Assembly: GCF_037975245.1 (NCBI RefSeq)
Contig: NC_092577.1
Coordinates: forward strand, 14,344,513 to 14,408,512
Length of the DNA: 64,000 nucleotides
Reading direction: 5' to 3'
DNA from: Apostichopus japonicus
Taxonomy: Eukaryota > Echinodermata > Holothuroidea > Aspidochirotida > Stichopodidae
In this document: positions 44,291 through 59,000 of the stretch, piece by piece
How positions within the stretch are numbered: the first letter of the stretch is position 1
How the letters are laid out: each line of letters begins with the position of its first letter
Translations under genes and position numbers: made by a program
Notes under the pieces: generated by a model
Told to the model about the DNA's origin: nothing
Databases searched by the model: none
Seen by the model: the letters and a program-made list of their open reading frames with translations, nothing else

Positions 44291-46980
44291 ACATGAAATA
44301 TAATTTGTTACAAGTTAGTGGTATATTCATATACGTGCTGTGTTTGTAGCATGATTTGCAAGTATTGTAAGGGTATGCTTCCGCCTGTTATATCCATTTG
44401 TACATAGAGTGCGTAACAATATAAATTATGATATAAATACAAGTAATTTTAATTTATTTCGATGACCCGACATAACACCCAAACATGGAATACTACTTCT
44501 AAATACTTTTTTTTTTAAATTTTGTAAGACATCCCAAGTCTAATTAAATCATGTTATTTTCTACAAAAACCTTAAAACGACAGTTAATAAATCAGTATTC
44601 CCCGTAATGTGTTCTAGCGAGGTTACCCCTTCCGCAGTGACTTAACCTTTCTTATTCTGACTCCTCTATCCATCATATGTTTATATATTCTGATTATTGC
44701 ATATCATTTATTATATATAAGTATATTAATTTAATAATAATCATATTATAAAATATAAATTAATGATGATGGTACAAAGAAACTTGAAATAAACTTCCAT
44801 ATTTTCTCCTTGTCCTACATGGTTGTATTTTTATTTGTTTTATCGTTTTCTTCCTTATTATTGTTTGTTTAGCCTTTCTCTTTTTCAATTGGTCACTATA
44901 GTTTTGATAAATATTCTTGTTTTTTTTTCTTCTATTGCCCATCATGATGTGTAAACTATATATTATAATAACTTGTTTTCTTTTTACCATTTTTACCATG
45001 CATTACTGTAAAGCATATGTTAAATCAATTGGAGTTTGAATTATATCACCCCCCCCCCCCTGGAATATATTGTGCGATTCCGACGTTTTTACACCGGCTT
45101 TCTTTTAGGGAGCATATCCTTACCTCTCACTTACCAAAACTGACCCACACGTGTCCTCCTGTCACCCATACTTGTCAAATAATAATGTATCGGGATTTTG
45201 AAAAATGTATAGTTTACAAGTCTGATTTATACAATCGTTCATATGTAAACAAACTAATTACTAGGGTGACTAGAACCGTTTTCAAATCCTCAAAATATAC
45301 ATCTAGTTTTGGAAGACGGACACCGTTTTACTAACTAAATAATGAAACAGAGGTAAAACTTAACCCTCGGGAATAGTGACGTGGGAAGGGGTGGGGGCAG
45401 GGGACGGGGAGGGGTGGTGAGAGGAAAGGAGTTAATGATGAGGGGCCTGTCACCCAACCCATTTCACTCGCCAATCGGGAGTAAGAGCGTTAAGTGGGGT
45501 CTGGGGTGGAGATATATAAATACATTTCGTTTTTCATTCGGTCGGTCAAGCATCAGACCACTTCTTCGGGCCCCAGGATACCCACTTCAATAAAAGGTTC
45601 AGTCGGGGAGGGGGGGGGGGGGATTTAGAATTTGTAGCCCATCCTGATACCTTTGAAAATTCTCTGTTCGTCACTGTCCTAAACCAGGGCTTCAAAAGAT
45701 ATTGTCAGATTCTCCTCACGAAGGGAAAAGAAGAGGCAAGAAAAAGGAACGCAAAGCCTATATACAAACACTTTCAAATGAATACCCGATCAAGCGAAAC
45801 ACTACAGCGTTATGCTATACTGTTGATGGATTTGTTACTCCTTTCAGAGTATAATCGTTGCCGATAAGGGTTAACAAAGGGTTACTAAAGGGTTAACAAA
45901 GGGATAAGGGTTAACAAAGGCTACAAAGACTTTCTCGAAATGAAGACACAAAAAAAAAACTACAGTAAAAGTGTTACAGTAAAAGAAACCTACTGCGATG
46001 GATGAGCAGTTTTTTGTTTGGTTATCAAAGCTCCCATGCATGACAAGACAACTTGCTCAAAATTCGTTTTCACTTCTTTTTCAAATATACTTTGTCGGTT
46101 TTAAAACGGTTAAAAAAAAGGATCGAGTTATGTCGGTCCCGTTGATTTTGAATGCAGAATATTTTGACTTTTCGTTTACAAAAAAAATTGACGCAAACAA
46201 TATCAAATTTTGACTAAGAAATTTAAAATGACATTGAAAATTACATTATACACATGTCAAAGTATTACTCAATTGAATAATCAATAAGGCCACTTTTACC
46301 ATGCTATACAGTAACGGCAAATATGCATTATTCATCCAGTTATTCTAGGTTATGATTATGAACCTATATCGTATATCTTTTAGCAGGAAGTAATATTTAA
46401 CTTGATTGATAAAGAACTGAACAATTTATCTCAACTTGAAATATTAAAATATTGATGGAATCGCCTAGCAGACTAGGGCTGGCCGGACTCGAGACCAAGC
46501 GAGTTCGAATCCAGAAGTCGTCATGAAAGGGGTTCTAGTTTGTTACATTAAAACAACATGTTTGCATATAGGCTATTGGAGTTAATTCATTAAACAGATT
46601 GCATTGATTACTACAATGCATTGTTCTAAGATTATAGGAATGCCAAGAAGTCATCTATGGAAGAGACATTCTATTTTAAAATCGAACGAACGCACAAATA
46701 TCTAAACCGGAATAGTTGTGGAACTATCACTTCCGCGTTGGAATTAACATTTGCCCTCGTACTATATGTCCAAAAAACAATCATTTTAAAGAGCATTCCA
46801 TCTTGAAAATCCAAAATAACTAGAATTAGCTGTAGTTAGCTGAGTTAGCTGTAGTGAATATCTCATATCGTTGCTCTCCTATGATATATAATGTTAAACT
46901 TCTGTAAAAATCTTCACGTGACTGATATCGTTATTGGCTATAAAAAAAATTAAAAAACCTTCTGATTTTTTATACAGGGG
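44291..46980. other. Intergenic stretch
   Basis: AT-rich. It holds a GTTCAGTCGGGG-G-run repeat fragment at about 45595-45625 and a short GGGTTAACAAA minisatellite at 45868-45915. No gene is supported. Confidence 0.4.
45868..45915. repeat. Short GGGTTAACAAA minisatellite
   Basis: About four units of GGGTTAACAAAGGGTTACTA type in a row. Confidence 0.7.
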
Positions 46981-46984
46981 TATA

Positions 46985-47060
46985 CTGTTTAATAAAAGTC
47001 AACCAGGAAATAACCTGGGCACGAAAAACCAACCAACCGAACTACTGATCTTTTATACTA
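46985..47060 (-). mobile_element. U2 snRNA-headed SINE, 3' fragment (copy 4)
   Basis: On the minus strand GATCAGTAGTTCGG ... GGTTTTTCGTGCCCAGGTTA TTTCCTGGTTGAC matches the last 70 bases of the other copies, including the CCCAGG..CCTGG hairpin. The U2 head is absent. Confidence 0.75.
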
Positions 47061-50000
47061 CTGATTACTGAACTACTGATTATTTTATAGTTGTACATTA
47101 TCAGTCACTATGTTGACTTATATCTCAGCATGTTGTGCAGTAGGATAACAATTTGACGATGTCAATATCAATCCCAACATTGTATCGGAATGTGTTGGCA
47201 TCTGTTTCATTATAATATATTGTTACACCATTATTTGTTGTAGTACGTTATAAATGAGGCGACATCCATCTCAGCATGTTGTGATATACGATAACAATAA
47301 CATGGTGTTGACTTAAATCGGTGAACACATGGTTATGAACATCTGTATGGCAAAGCTACTTTAGGCACGTATAGCACAACGTCTGTAATACGTATTTGTC
47401 GAAGCTTGAACACTATCGGGTCAAAAGTTCAAACCTATGTGTTTTTCAACAGCAAAAACTTGCATTATACAGAGTCAACGAGCATCCTGTGTATGTTTCC
47501 TCTTTAAACATGAATATTGTTCAATTCCTACGAGGAGACTACTAAACACATACCGTATCACATAGAAAACTATATTACTTAATTTCAAATTGTTATCGGC
47601 TCGAACGAATTCAAACGAGCCGTCCAAAGTTCATCGCTTGAGATGCTATCAAAGGTACGAGCTTTTGTGTGGGCCGGGGAAAAACAATGAAACTATGAAA
47701 TGTTAAATTTCACAAAAAAAACCGTTTTCAATTAAAAATAAAATTGTTGCGTATATTCCTATGCAGCAGTATCTTTAACAAACTTTCATCAATTTATGAA
47801 ACAGACATTTGAGAAAATTTTGCATAAATTTAAATACCGTTTGCAATATTGATACTACACGAAAGCACACTATCCATATGCATCTTCTCTTTTTTTTTCT
47901 TTTTTTTTGTATACTGAAAACTTTTTCCAGGGCAGAGGCTAAGAGGTAAACTTCAAAAAAATATAACTGTCATTAACCAAATTGATCACTGAATCGTTGA
48001 CTTTCCATAATATAATAATTTCCATAATCTTTTTAATATTTGACACCTTTTGCTAATTCTTATTTTTTTTAAATAATTTCTATATTTTTATAATTCTTAT
48101 ATTTTAGATTATTCTTATATTTTTGATAATTCTTTTATTTCCATTTTTATCTATTTTGTAGTTGTCTCCACTTTACAGCTTGAATGGTTTTGTATCTGTA
48201 CATTTAGTTGTTTTTGTATTGCTATGTTTTACTTTAATTTTATGTATAACGTTTAATGTAAAAAGCAGGGCCTTATTGGAAACCAGCCTTCCAGCCTTTG
48301 CTGAATAAGCAACCCTGGATAAAAATGCGAATAAATAAATAATATGCCATGATATTAATATGTCATTGACCTAAACCTTCCCTATTTTAAACTTGTTTGA
48401 TTGCATAATAGTGAGCTATATATTACACTATAGACTTGATTTAGCGCAAACAATGAAAAGAAGGTAATCTCGTGCATTTTGTGTGTGTGATCAAACAGTC
48501 CAAGGGCGAGGCAACCCACACGCCTGACCCCCCCCCCACCCCCTCCCTCCCTTCTCCCACACAACTATTGGCAAACTTCATTTTTTGACACTTAACTGGC
48601 TATATAGCCACTGGTGGTTTTTCTGAGAAACATACGATATGTGAAGACTGTTACATTTTTTTCTTCTTCAAAATCGATCACTTGAAATCGAAGGCATCTC
48701 CCCAAGGAAGTGGAAATTTGGGTTACATTAGGGACTAAAGAGATTGGTAGTATTATAACAGTATTTTACGTCTAAATTCTAATTTGAACAAAATAGGGGT
48801 TTGGGGGTAGGGAGGAAACACCCCTCCAAAGTAAGGCCAACCTTGATCTAGATGGCTCCAGCCCTAGTGCAGGCTACACCCCTACCAGTCCTCATTGAAA
48901 TACACTGGATATGTCCACAGAACAAATTGCATTTTAAGGCAAGAGTTACAGCATATTTGTACAGACGAAAAATGACTGCTTTACGACTGATGATGACAAA
49001 GCTGGTCATTTGTTTTAATGTCTTTAAGAATCTTGAAAATTAACATTGAAACGGAAGCATTGCCATATTGAGCCTTATACCAATGTTATGTGAGCTAGGT
49101 AGAAAAGAGTGCAGTTATACGGGTGATACATGTAAGCGATAGGTGGATGACATTATACCGGTAATATATGGTTTGATTGCGTGAAAACCAAAATGTTTTT
49201 TTCTTTACAGTTTTAGAAATTATGTAGATCTGTACACCTCTAAAACAGTTGGCCAAATAGTTTACCCAACACGTACTGAGTACCTATATATGCTATGTAT
49301 CTAATCAAATGTTGGGTAAAGTTTTGCTCTAAAACGCAGGCAATCTTGACCAACCTATTATTTCTTAGCAATTAAATTAGTTCAACTTGGGTCAAATCTT
49401 GACTCAACGTTGGTCGGATATATAACCTATATACGCTCTTAATGCCGAGTACGTATTCTATACGTATTGTTGCTATATATTCAGTTACATTTCTGAGGTA
49501 CATGGGAATTTTTGTGACCACCAAATTCCCCACCTCCTATCCTCTCAATCCCCTACCCTCTCACCCCTCCCCCACCCCCGAACAGATTGTTGCATTCCAT
49601 TTATATCGAAGGCATACACTATAGTACCGTATACCAATGTGCCGACCACCCCCCCCCCCCACCCCAACCCCCCGCCCCTCCACCCACTCCACTAGACGTG
49701 AAAGAAGCTTGAATGAGAGAACCAGGTCCCGTTCATGTTTTACACAATGTATGGTTATGTCATTGTATTGGTTATTCCTCGTGTCAATACTTCCAACATT
49801 TGACTTTTACGGCTATGGTATCTGATCTATTTGGTAAATATGCAAGGGAAGCTATGTGTATTGCTTAATAGTGTTACATCTCATTCATAGATTGGTAAAG
49901 GCGCTAGAGCCCTACGTTACCACTACATTTGTTCATATACATACACACACACGCGCACATATACGTGACTTCCTAAAATAGAAAAACTTTCTTTGATTAA

Positions 50001-50380
50001 CAATAGGACCTTTTAACAGTGACTGAGTGAATGAACTTACAAGCTTGTCAAAATGGATAATAACAAGTTAGATATATAAATTTATTCAAAAATATAACCT
50101 AATATTTCGGCTCCTTGTTGTTTATACTTCTTATACAGTTCAGTCGAACAATGTGCTGAATATATACGAACGAGTCGTGTAGACTTACTGTGTATAGGTT
50201 CCTATAGCCTAAGTGCAAGGTCCTTTGAGATACAAGAATAGCAATCCTTGATTTATTCAAACAACCTTCGTAAGCACATCCACTTTGTAATGATGTCTTC
50301 TAACTGTTGACCACTCTTCTATGTCATTCATTGGAGCATAGAGTGGCCTAAAGGTTCTTACACTATTAGAGTTTGTTCGA
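47061..50380. other. Intergenic stretch
   Basis: AT-rich sequence with several C-runs (48530, 49650) and a CA/GC-rich tract at 49930. No gene or clear transposon is recognised. Confidence 0.4.
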
Positions 50381-50392
50381 CAAACTTCCAGG

Positions 50393-51635
50393 CAGGGGCG
50401 GCGATCTGTTTCAAATATTGGGGGGGACATTTGCTTGGGTGCAGGCGAATTACTATCAAAGCGGAGCGCCACCATTGGTTGGCGCGCAGCGTACAAGAAA
50501 ATTTCTGGTTTTGATAGCCCCCCAGATCACCGGAAATGGCACTTTTCGGGCTTGAAAATGACCAACCAGATGTACACTTTTGCCTGAGAACCAACTTTTT
50601 CCTAATAGTTTTTTTTTTCTTCATTCATAACCTTTTTTCAAGATTGTCACCATTCACACATCATGTTCGACCTCATTGCATCTCCTGTGGATCATTGCTT
50701 TTGTAGGTTATTCTACGTAACGCCCCACGATACCCGTCAGCCCCACTTTTCAAGGTTTTAAGCCCATTATTTGTTCAGAATTTGAATAATAAATTCACTT
50801 CAAAACATACCCATAATGTTGCACAAAAGTTCATCTATGAACAACCAATATAGAAAAAAACCTCAACCCCTAACAGACCGGTCAAAATTGAACGAGTAGA
50901 GGGAAGTATGATGAAGAATGTTGGTCAAGGAATTTTCGAAAATTCAGACACAGTTAAATTATTGGTGTACAAATATTAAAACCTCTTATAACGGCTGCTA
51001 TAAAACTTCGATATCATAGAAAATACATAAAAAAAATATGCTTGAAGGGGAGGGGCGGTCTCCACCCTTCGCCCCCCCCCCTCCCTTGGCTACGCACCTG
51101 CGGTTAGAAGTCATGTAGGAAACAGGCCAAATGGAAACCCAGTGAACCCATATCGATGTGGATCATATATTGTACGTACTTATTTCATTACGGATGCGGT
51201 CCGTCTAGCTATTCATTTCGAAAAAAAGGAAAAACTACTTTCGGTCATATATAGTAACAAATTATGACACGGTTAGACAGGCGCCTTGCGAGGAATTTGC
51301 CAAGGGAGGGGCAAAGCTTGTACCCAGACATTCTAAGCGTAGCGCCACCATAAGTTGGCGCGAAGCGCAAAGGAAAATTTTCGCCGAAAATGCCTCCCAG
51401 ATCGATGGAAATGGCACTTCCCAGGCCTTGTCAGTTGCATCTAAGCATTTTCTATTTTGAAATTACTAGCGATATCATAAAAAAATACAAAACATTTGCT
51501 TATAAAAAAACTATGCCACCAAATATTGGGGGGATATTAGATACTATATCCCCCCCACCTAAAATATTGGGGGGGGGGGGGACATGTCCCCCCCCCCCGT
51601 CCCCCCCCCCCCCCCCCCCATGATCGCCGCCCATG
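50393..51635. mobile_element. hAT-type element with perfect 8-bp duplication
   Basis: The ends CAGGGGCGGCGATC and GATCGCCGCCCATG match as inverted repeats at 13 of 14 bases. CTTCCAGG flanks it at 50385-50392 and 51636-51643. It is 1243 bp with long G and C runs and no transposase. It holds two same-direction copies of the GGAGCGCCACCATTGGTTGG CGCGCAGCG hairpin module (about 50459 and 51335), shared with the elements at 6532-7620, suggesting a composite. Confidence 0.88.
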
Positions 51636-54263
51636 CTTCCAGGGTCACCGATGTAAATGCATTTGGAATTAGAAAGAACAAAACACATCGCTCCAAACAA
51701 AATGTCGCTCCAACAAATCCAATGGTAGATGGTTAAGTTGTATTTTGTATACGAAGGGGAAAAACACTGGTCTGGTAATGTTGACAATGCCCCGTGACGT
51801 ATAGTTATGTTTTGTTATTGGTATATCAACCTCTATCCTTTTGGATAAGTTTTCTGAAATGTTTCTACAGGAGCCTGAACAAACGTGTTCATATAGGATA
51901 GGTATACACTAAGTCATCGGTGCCGCAATCAATATCGTCAATTAATTACTTCAGCAATGTCTAAGAGCACGCAGCTCGGATATAACTTTAACCTCTTAAG
52001 TAAGAATCACGCATACGCACATACATACGCACATACATACATACAAACTATTCGTTCAACAGTTCATTTTAGTTATCTCATTGTCAATGATTTACTATAA
52101 TTATGATTTAAATTAAACTGTATATGAAGCTTTATCGATTCAGCCACAAGAAAACTGTTTGTCCAGGACCAAAGTCCATCGGGTTTATTACATTAATCGG
52201 TTCAAGTCGTCGGAAACAATATTTCTGTGTGGCCTTTTCTAACGACTGATTAGTCTGAGTGAGTTCACACTTATGATGTTGAAATTATGTAATATATCAT
52301 ACTGCAGCTTCCAAGTAACAATATCGAATTTAGCTTCTGACAATCGACATAACGTTTCTATAAATTTATAAACATACTCAATTCGCATATTTTACATATG
52401 TGCTCAATTATTGTCAAAATAAGCGCGGACTGATATCAAATGTAAAATTCATGCATTTACTGAGATTAATAAGAACAATTTTCATGATAAATAAAGAGCA
52501 TAAACCTATAATACAACGCAAAAAAAGGTACAAAAGAGGGCTTCAGAGAAAAGAGACAGAATACATATAATCATTGCAGTGATCAATTGCTTAACTTAAG
52601 AAAATACTTTCTTGTTTTAACGTTAAAATTGCATTCCTTTGATACAAATTCACGCACGACACAAATATAATTTGTCTTAACAAATAAATGTTATTTCTGG
52701 GAAAGCTAGATTCTTATTCATATTTGAATGTATTGCATATTTGTGTACATGCGAGCTGTGTCACGACAACTTCAAACATGCCAAAACAAATAAATAAATT
52801 AAGATACGAATTTAAATCACAAGTTACTGTAAATAAGCCGGTTCTAATCATACAACATCTGCTATCAAGCCCGTAGCCAAGAATTCCGTCATGGAGACAC
52901 AATATTTGTGTGCTGTAACTTGTGACGTTATATCTGATACAGAACTACATCATTGTACTTGTGGTGAACTAATGGTAAACAGTGTCACTATTCGACAAGC
53001 AAGAAAATGATGAATTATAAAGCATACAATCCAGCAGATACTATGGCTTGATTCTGGTTTTTAAGATCAGTGCAATCGATATCGCTACGGTACTGTACCT
53101 GTACCATCATTACAAATAAATTGTTTGAAACATGACAATGGTAGGAAGCCCCAGGATGACTACATGGAGTAACACCTCCTTGACTAGTGCATGTAGGACA
53201 GGAACAACTATAACATCAAATTATATGACCTACCATGCATTTGTTTATAACAGTTAACCTTTCCGACCTTTTTTAACCTCAAAGTAAAAGTACATCTCTC
53301 TTCTTCGCGTGCACCTTGTAGCTGGTTTATTGAAATCATGCATGATGCTCTTCTTTAAGTTTTTGTTCTCATCAAAGAACAGTTCTTTTTCTAATAATGC
53401 ATTCAATCCAACTTTGATTAAAACAATTAGTTAGTTCTTACAGCCATTAATAAAGAAACTAAATGGAATATTTAAAACACAACAGAAACTTTATTAATGA
53501 CGATATTTTCCCTTCGATTTTAGTTATCGTGAACAGGTATTACTATCGAGCGACTTAGGCCTATACTTAATAGACTACTAAAAGAATGGTTCTTTAATAT
53601 CTCTTTGCTGCAGTTGCCAATGGATACATGGTACATTGTGCTAAGAAAAAACGCACTTTATTAATTTTAATGATCGCAATCAGTGGCGAACCAAAAATTG
53701 TCAGTTCAGACGGGCTGGGGGCAGGGACGTCGCTAGGGGGTGTCTCACCCCCCCCCCCAATCTTGGTAAAACTGACGATAGTTGGAAATTTGAGTGCGAC
53801 AGTCGGAAATTCCGACTGTCGCACTTTAATTTTCATATATTCTTGTAATTTGTGAGTGACCTAAAACTTTCATAGAAATCAGTCATATTTACCACGTTTT
53901 CCTTGTCATATTGAGAAATTGTATCTCGCGATCCTTATACTCCACCATACAAAACTTCGTATGATTTTGAATACTCTAAAAAAAAAAACCCAATACGTCT
54001 ACTGTACAACGTTCGCCATCTTCAATTTGGATAATTTATGTATTGGTGGGTTGACCCTGTTCGCTAGCTTCAAGTAAGTTCAGGATATACATTTTCTCTA
54101 TGGCATACAATTAAAACACTCAATGCTAATCTACGGAAGCTTACTAGTGCCATCAACATAAGAAAACCTTTGCCCCATAAGTTGACATTTTTCAGTAAAT
54201 TGTTTAGATAACAAGATAAAACCTTATCAAAAATCAGAAAAATGTTGGATTGCTCAGTTGCTA

Positions 54264-54505
54264 TAACTGAGCAATTGAACAATTTTCTGAAAAATGTTTA
54301 ATTGACAACTTATCATATCTCGTCAATTGGACATTTTGCTGCAAATTGTTCAAATGTTCACTTCATTCCATCTGAGCAATTGAAAAATTTTCTGCAAAAT
54401 GTTGAATTGACAACTTATCGTATCTCGTCAACTCAACATTTTTCTGCAAAATGTTTAATTGTTCACTTCATTCCAAATGCTCAGTTAGAATGAAGTGAAC
54501 AATTG
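54264..54505. repeat. Tandem repeat of about 110 bp with terminal palindrome
   Basis: Two copies of a unit starting GAGCAATTGAACAATTTTCT and ending GTTCACTTCATTCC. The right edge has TTGTTCACTTCATTC and its inverse GAATGAAGTGAACAA, forming a hairpin. Confidence 0.8.
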
Positions 54506-55779
54506 ATTTGTTTTTCATGATGAGAGATGAACAGCCCCCCCCCCCCCTAAAGAAAATAATATTAAGCGCGATGGGAAAAAGCACTTTATTTTTTGGTAAT
54601 TCACTATGTCGTCGAATATAATTTGTTGAAAAAAAAAAAGTTTTCCCCCTTGTTACATTAACATAGCTTTTGTAGTCAGTAGTCTATGTAGCCTTCAAGC
54701 AGATAACTATACTCATATGCGTAGGAGCCCAATTGATTTAGGAGGGCTGTAACGAGTTGCCCGAAAAATATAACCAAAAATAACCTTTACGTCCTTTTTT
54801 ACCCTCAATGTAAAAGAACTTCTGCCTTCTTCGCGTGCACCTTGTAGCTGGTTTATTGAAATCATGCATGATGCTCTTCTATATGTTTTTGTTCTCATCA
54901 AAGAACAGTTCTTTTCAAATTATGAATAAAATCCAACTTTGATTAAAACGATTAAGTAGTTCTCATCGCCATTAATGAAGAAACTAAATGGTATATTGAA
55001 CACAAAAGAAGCTTTACTAAAGACGATATTTTCCCTTCGATTTTAGTTATCGTGAACAGGTATTAATACCGAGCGACTAAGGCCTATAGTTAATATAATA
55101 CTAACAGCATGGTTCGTAACCTCTTTGTTGCAGTTGCTAATGAATATGTGATACATTGAACTACGAGAAATCGCGCTTTATTAATTTTATTGATCGCAAT
55201 CAGTGGCGAAACCAGAATTTTTCAGTTGAGGCGGGGTGGGGGATGGGGGGGGGGGGGAGTCTGGGGGCCAAAGAGTTCAAATGAGGGAGCTTCGCACACG
55301 AAACTTCGGTCCTGCTAGGTACCATTGCAATATGCCTCATTCCCAAAATACTAGTAACCATGAAAACGGTACTGTTATGAATGTTTTTTTCACCCAAATT
55401 GAACAGTTCATTCCTGAGTTCCATCCGCTTAGTTGTTGAAGGTATAGTCTAGCTAAACATTTGATACTCGGTATATTGTTGGGAAAGTTACTATATTCTT
55501 AGCTGATAACCCCGTGTGCTCTGTTCTCATACTCTTTACAATAAATAAATGTATCGCTCAGACTTTGATTACAAAAGCCTATGAATTTCTTTATAATTGG
55601 ATGATTAATTTTTCCAGTTAAATTTCTGATTCGCCGAATCAAATTTCGAATTTGGATCAAATTAAAAAAATCAAACTTACTATAGCGATGGGACTTTAAA
55701 ATTGCGTTCAATTTTCTTCCTTTTAACTGTTTTGTCTGAAGTTTTCAGTTTGGTCTCATCTGGAGTGTTAGCTCAGTTA

Positions 55780-56062
55780 TGGAGTGCAAGCTCAGTGTTA
55801 GCTCAGTGGTTAACGCCGGTGCCTTTTAATCATAAGGTTCCGGGTTCGAGTCGCTCCAAGATTAATGTATATCGTCCAGTTACATAGTTGTTGACAATTG
55901 ACAATTCATAATCATGGACGTTAAATATGAATCTAAGAGACTGACTTCGGTCAGCTTGCGGCGTTGATAAGCCAATGATGGCTTCTTCACGAGTCCCTGC
56001 TTGCAGGAGGATCTCAAATACATACATATATACATACATACGTACATACATACATACATAAA
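55780..56062 (+). mobile_element. tRNA-derived SINE with (CATA)n tail
   Basis: The tRNA-like head (55795-55859) has A-box TAGCTCAGTGG and B-box GGTTCGAGTC. The body follows with GACTGACTTCGGTCAGCTTG and CTGCTTGCAGGAGGATC, and the tail is CATACATA repeats. It is inserted between duplicated units C and A; the A-box region itself is partly doubled. Confidence 0.8.
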
Positions 56063-59000
56063 TACAAACTATTCGTTCAAAAGTACAGTTTAGTTATCTC
56101 ATTGTCAATGATTTACTATAATTATGATTTAAATTAAACTGTATATGAAGCTTCATCCATTTAGCCACAAGAAAACTGTTTGTCCAGGACCTAAGTCCAT
56201 CGGGTTTATTAATTTAATCGGTTCAAGTCGTCGGAAACAATATTTCTGTGTGGCCTTTTCTAACGACTGATTAGTCTGAGTGAGTTCACACGTATGATGC
56301 TGAAATTATGTAATATATCATATTGCAGCTTCCAAGTAACAATATCGAATTTAGCTTCTGACAATCTATATAACGTTTCTATAAAGTTATAAACATATTC
56401 AATTCGCATATTTTACATATGTGCTCAATTATTGTCAAAATAAGCGCGGACTGATATCAAATGTAAAATTCATGCATTTACTGAGATTAATAAGAACAAT
56501 TTTCATGATAAATAAAGAGCATAAACCTATAATACAACGCAAAAAAAGGTACAAAAGAGGGCTTCAGAGAAAAGAGACAGAATACATATAATCATTGCTG
56601 TGATAAATTGTTTAACTTAAGAAAATACTTTCTTGTTTTAACGTTAAAATTGCATTCCTTTGATACAAATTCACGCACGACACAAATATAATTTGTCTTA
56701 ACAAATAAATGTTATTTCTGGGAAAGCTAGATTCTTATTCATATTTGAATGTATTGCATATTTGTGTACATGCGAGCTGTGTCACGACAACTTCAAACAT
56801 GCCAAAACAAATAAATAAATTAAGATACGAATTTAAATTACAAGTTACTGTAAATAAGCCGGTTCTAGTCATACAACATCTGCTATCAAGCACGTAGCCA
56901 AGAATTCCGTCATGGAGACACAATATTTGTGTGCTGTAACTTGTGACGTTATATCTGATACAGAACTACATCATTGTACTTGAGGTGAACTAATGGTAAA
57001 CAGTGTCACTATTCGACAAGCAATAAAATGATGAATTATAAAGCATACAATCCAGCAGATACTATGGCTTGATTCTGGTTTGTAAGATCAGTGCAATCGA
57101 TATCGCTACGGTACTGTACCTGTACCATCATTACAAATAAATTGTTTGAAACATGACAATGGTAGGAAGCCCCAGGATGACTACATGGAGTAACACCTCC
57201 TTGACTAGTGCATGTAGGACAGAAACAACTATAACATCAAATTATATGACCACGCATGCATTTGTTTATAACAGTTAACCTTTCCGACCTTTTTTTAACC
57301 TCAAAGTAAAAGAACATCTCTCTTCTTCGCGTGCACCTTGTAGTTGGTTTATTGAAATCATGCATGATGCTCTTCTTTAAGTTTTTGTTCTCATCAAAGA
57401 ACAGTTCTTTTCTAATTATGAATAAAATCCAACTTTGATTAAAACGATTTATTAGTTCTCATCGCCATTAATGAAGAAACTAAATGGTATATTGAACACA
57501 AAAGAAGCTTTATTAATGACGATATTTTCCCTTCGATTTTAGTTATCGTGAACAGGTATTACTATCGAGCGACTTAGGCCTATACTTAATATACTACTAA
57601 AAGAATGGTTCTTAAATATCTCTTTGCTGCAGTTGCCAATGAATACATGGTACATTGTGTTAAGAAAAAACGCACTTTATTAATTTTATTGATCGCAATC
57701 AGTGGCGAACCAAACATTTTCAGTTGAGGCGGGTGGGGTGTGTGGGGGGGGGTGTGGGCGCCAAAGATTTCAGGTGGGGGAGCTTCGCGCACGAAACTTC
57801 GGTCCTGCTAGGTACCATTGCAATATGCCTCATTCTCAAAATATTTGTAACCATGAAAACGGCACTGTTGTGTTTTTTTCACCCAAATTGAACAGTTTAT
57901 TCCTGAGTTCCATCCGCTTACTTGTTTAAGGGATAGTCCATCTTAAATCTGAACTTGGTATTTTGTAGAGAAAGTCACTATATATGTTTAGCTGATAACC
58001 CTGTGTGCTCTGTTCTCATACTCTTTTCAGTAAATAAATGTATCGCTCAGACGTTGTCTACAAAAGCGTATGAATTGCAATAAAAATTGGATGATTAACT
58101 TTCCCAGTAGAATTTTTTATTTGCCGAATCAAATTTCGAATTTGGATAAACTTAAAAAATCGAAAATGCTATAGCGATGTCATCTTGACAATTGCGTTAA
58201 ATCTTTCGTTCTGTTAATTGTTTTGTCTGAAGTTTTCAGTTTGGTCTGGACTATTCGTTCAACAGTACAGTTCAGTTATCCCATTGTCTATGATTTACTA
58301 TAATTATGATTTAAATGAAACTGTATATGAAGCTTCATCCATTTAGCCACAAGAAAACTGTTTGTCCAGCGCAAAAGTCCACCGGGTTCCTAACAATAAT
58401 TGTGTTTAAGTCGTCGGAAACAATATTTCTGTGTGGTCTTTTGTAAGGACTGATCAGTCTGAGTCAGTTCACACGTGCGATGTTAAAATTGTGTAATAAA
58501 ATCATACTGCAGCTTCCAAGTAACAATATCGGATTAACTTCTGCAGATCGATATAACGATGGTATAATGTTATAAACATACATATTGGGCATAACTTAGA
58601 TTGTACTCAATTATTGTCAAAAATAAGCGAGCACTGATATTAAATGTAAACATTCATGCATCAACTAGTACGTGTTCATAAGGAAATATCTTCATGATAA
58701 ATTAAGAGAATGAATCTATAAACACATCACTGAAAAGTACAATAGAGGGCGTCAGAGGAAAGAGACAGAACACATTTAAACATTGCAGTGATAAGTCGTT
58801 ATGTTAGGCAAAATGCTTTCTGGTTTTAACGTTAAAATTAGATTCATTTGATACAAATTCACGCCTAACACAAATACAATTTGTCTTAATAAATAAAATC
58901 TTATTTCCAGGAAAGCTGGATTCTTAGCATAACATATTTTAATATATTTCATATTTGTGTACATGCGAGCTGTGTCACAACATCTATTTTTGGCAGACTG

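Noticed and set aside
45017-45334. 105-residue plus-strand ORF possibly from a LINE
   Set aside because: No reverse transcriptase motif could be identified; left uncalled.
46463-46530. Possible tRNA-like sequence (GAGTTCGAATCC)
   Set aside because: There is a B-box-like string but no convincing A-box or cloverleaf.
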